From: Misgurnus anguillicaudatus
Taxonomy: Eukaryota; Chordata; Actinopteri; Cypriniformes; Cobitidae
NCBI RefSeq assembly: GCF_027580225.2
Contig: NC_073346.2
Span: 11,062,001 to 11,126,000, forward strand
Direction: 5' to 3'
DNA: 64,000 bases
The notes below the pieces were generated by a model. That model made no database searches. It was not told where the DNA came from and was given only the letters and a program-made list of their open reading frames with translations. Positions 62,201 to 64,000 of this stretch are shown here, piece by piece. Position numbers and translations under genes: made by a program. Positions within the stretch are counted from its first letter, which is position 1. Each line of letters begins with the position of its first letter.

Positions 62201-63569
62201 TGAGAGAGGATGCCAAGCTTCCCATAAATTCTTCACTGAGTCTCCAGACCAAACATTGTTTTCTCCTCAGCAGGTGGTGGAGCTCCGTGAGGAAATCATT
62301 AAGTCCATTTACTCATTTTTTAGCACGCTGAATGTCACAGATGTACAGTGGAAAAGCCAGTGAACTTTTCGCCTTTTGGCTCCGTGGGCAAGGTTGCCAT
62401 TTGACGAAGAAGTATACAGCGCACTAACCCGAAATTACATACTAATATAGAGCCTCTGACAGTTGTAATTACACCACTGAAATCATCTGAAAGAAACTCA
62501 CAAGGATGAATCCACTGACCTTGAACCGGCGCTCAATTCGAATGCTTGATCTCAAGGTACGCTGCATTTATCTCGGACGGACGTACTGTTGGGTGCTTTT
62601 CAGCACAGAAACTCCCTCGTTTCGGGGAACATTTGCAAATGCAAAACATGATACTGAAATTAAGATGCCAAAGGGTCCAAGCTTTATGAAAGACCATTCG
62701 ACATGCATCTACATACCTAATAAATGAGAAAGTGTGTGTGTATACACCACAGAATGACTAATTCTGCAATCATCACTAACTATTTCTAAGAAACAAGCTT
62801 GTAAAAAGTTATTTGAGTAAAACCAAAGTGGGACCGGATCGCATGGCGCTGCCGAGCGCAGGTGGTCTCCAAGGCAAGGCCTTCCTAATTAAATTATAGG
62901 GTTACATCATTCAGACCTACATCGCTGTTGAACTCGGTCTGCGAAGCGCCATGACTGGCCGTCTCCGGCCCTGTGGGCTATCTGTTCACCGTCTGGGAGG
63001 CCTGGCATGACACAAGCCTGTGGTTCACCTTACATCCTCATCATAAAGCCATCAGCATCGTGCACAATCACAGACAAGAGCAGGTTTACCTACCGGGTTT
63101 ATTGCAAATGAGCTGCAGTGCCGGATACACGATAGCACGAGTTAACTGGGCCACCAACAACTTATGTGTGCCGGATGTAAATGGTAAATGAACTGCATTT
63201 ATCCATCTATACAAGTTTCTGGGGGGCGTTACTGTAATAAGGAAAATGGGTAAAACTTCCGGTGAGGTGGTGGAAGAAGTAGTAGTGTGGTGTATAGCGA
63301 ATAGGTTAGGTGTTTTTCTGATAACTTTTTTTACTATTTAAATTCGCAAAACTTTATGAGAGATGTCGTTACACAGCTCAGGGACAACATGTGCTGTTCG
63401 TGGTTGTACATATAACCGGAAAAAACTAAGTCAGTGGCTTAAACATGAGTGTTTACTTCGAACCGGAAGACGCACCCACTTTTGACGCAAGGCCTCAGGA
63501 ACTTGTGGAGATAGAGCTTTCACAGACCTATGGCCATCCAAAGCACTTTACAAGTTTGCCTCACATTCA
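62201..63569. other. Noncoding, unique-looking; possible regulatory sequence
   Basis: 62820-63190 is more GC-balanced than its surroundings, has no transposon signature, and contains CCTTCCTAATTAAATTATAG (homeodomain-like core). No exon supported. Upstream of or within intron 1 of tnfrsf11b. Confidence 0.4.
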
Positions 63570-63756
63570 CCCATTCATTCATACACCAATGGCGGTGTCA
63601 GCCTTGCAAGGCGCCATCCAGCTCATCTGGAGCAGCTGGGGTTAGGTGTCTGCTCAAGGACACCTCGACACTTGGTCAAGTGGAGCCGGGGATTGAACCA
63701 CCAACCTTCCGGTTTGTGGACAACCTACATGAACCCCTGAGTCACTGCCACCCCTA
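63570..63756 (+). repeat. SINE-like dispersed repeat
   Basis: GGGGTTAGGTGTCTGCTCAA and CGGGGATTGAACCACCAACC match a sequence pattern widely repeated in fish genomes (established knowledge, family name not certain). Confidence 0.55.
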
Positions 63757-64000
63757 TATAATATGGTCAGAGGGCTTTATAACATGGTCAGTTCATCAGC
63801 TGCAACACCATCAGTTTCAACAATAGAAAATATTCCTCTAGTTTGCCTTAAATCAAAAAAGCTTCAAAGATGAATGAATTTAGAGCAGTCGTCCTGAGCT
63901 GCTGGGTGGCAATCCAAAAATGAGTCACGGGTCTGTTTTGGTTATGATGCTTTGGTTATGATCTTTAGTAAGATATTGGGTTATTTTTAACCCATGTGGG
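63757..64000. other. Right-edge sequence, unassigned
   Basis: Nothing recognised. Confidence 0.4.

Overview
This is a vertebrate genomic window, almost certainly from a ray-finned fish and probably a cyprinid-like one. The reasons are multi-exon TNF-receptor and CARMIL genes with consensus GT/AG junctions, AT-rich noncoding DNA, long CA and TA microsatellites, and a very dense load of fish-type DNA transposons, MITEs, SINE-like repeats and decayed LINEs. No bacterial-type gene, operon or CRISPR array is present. The species call is inference from repeat style.

Three genes lie on the minus strand. (1) tnfrsf11b (osteoprotegerin): coding exons at 58736-59099, 54970-55185, 44624-44848 and 39096-39487 join in frame into a 398-residue product, from the end of the signal peptide to the stop. 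The first short exon is not securely found. (2) A second secreted TNF-receptor gene follows head to tail (34338-30082). It has four exons, best matches decoy receptor 3 (TNFRSF6B), and has a TATA-like box just upstream. (3) The first two coding exons of a CARMIL1 (LRRC16A) orthologue lie at 22833-22872 and 15089-15186; the rest of the gene is off the left edge. Osteoprotegerin and DcR3 are both soluble decoys for TNF-family ligands, so the right half of the window is a compact decoy-receptor cluster.

Most of the rest is transposon strata. Many insertions can be delimited by terminal inverted repeats plus target-site duplications (TSDs) read directly from the sequence. They include hAT-like elements with 8-bp TSDs, a MULE-like element with a perfect 9-bp TSD inside a DcR3 intron, an inverted Tc1/mariner half-dimer, a Penelope-like remnant with hammerhead-like cores and a 14-bp TSD, a TTAA-flanked MITE, a solo LTR, and several nests two or three deep. 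In carmil1 intron 1, a 2.8-kb hAT-like element holds another element carrying ten 139-bp tandem units.

I found no convincing new coding system. The notable points are the tandem OPG-DcR3 arrangement, the unusual DcR3 exon 1, the inverted Tc1 dimer, the 139-bp array, and the nested insertions whose empty sites can be reconstructed.
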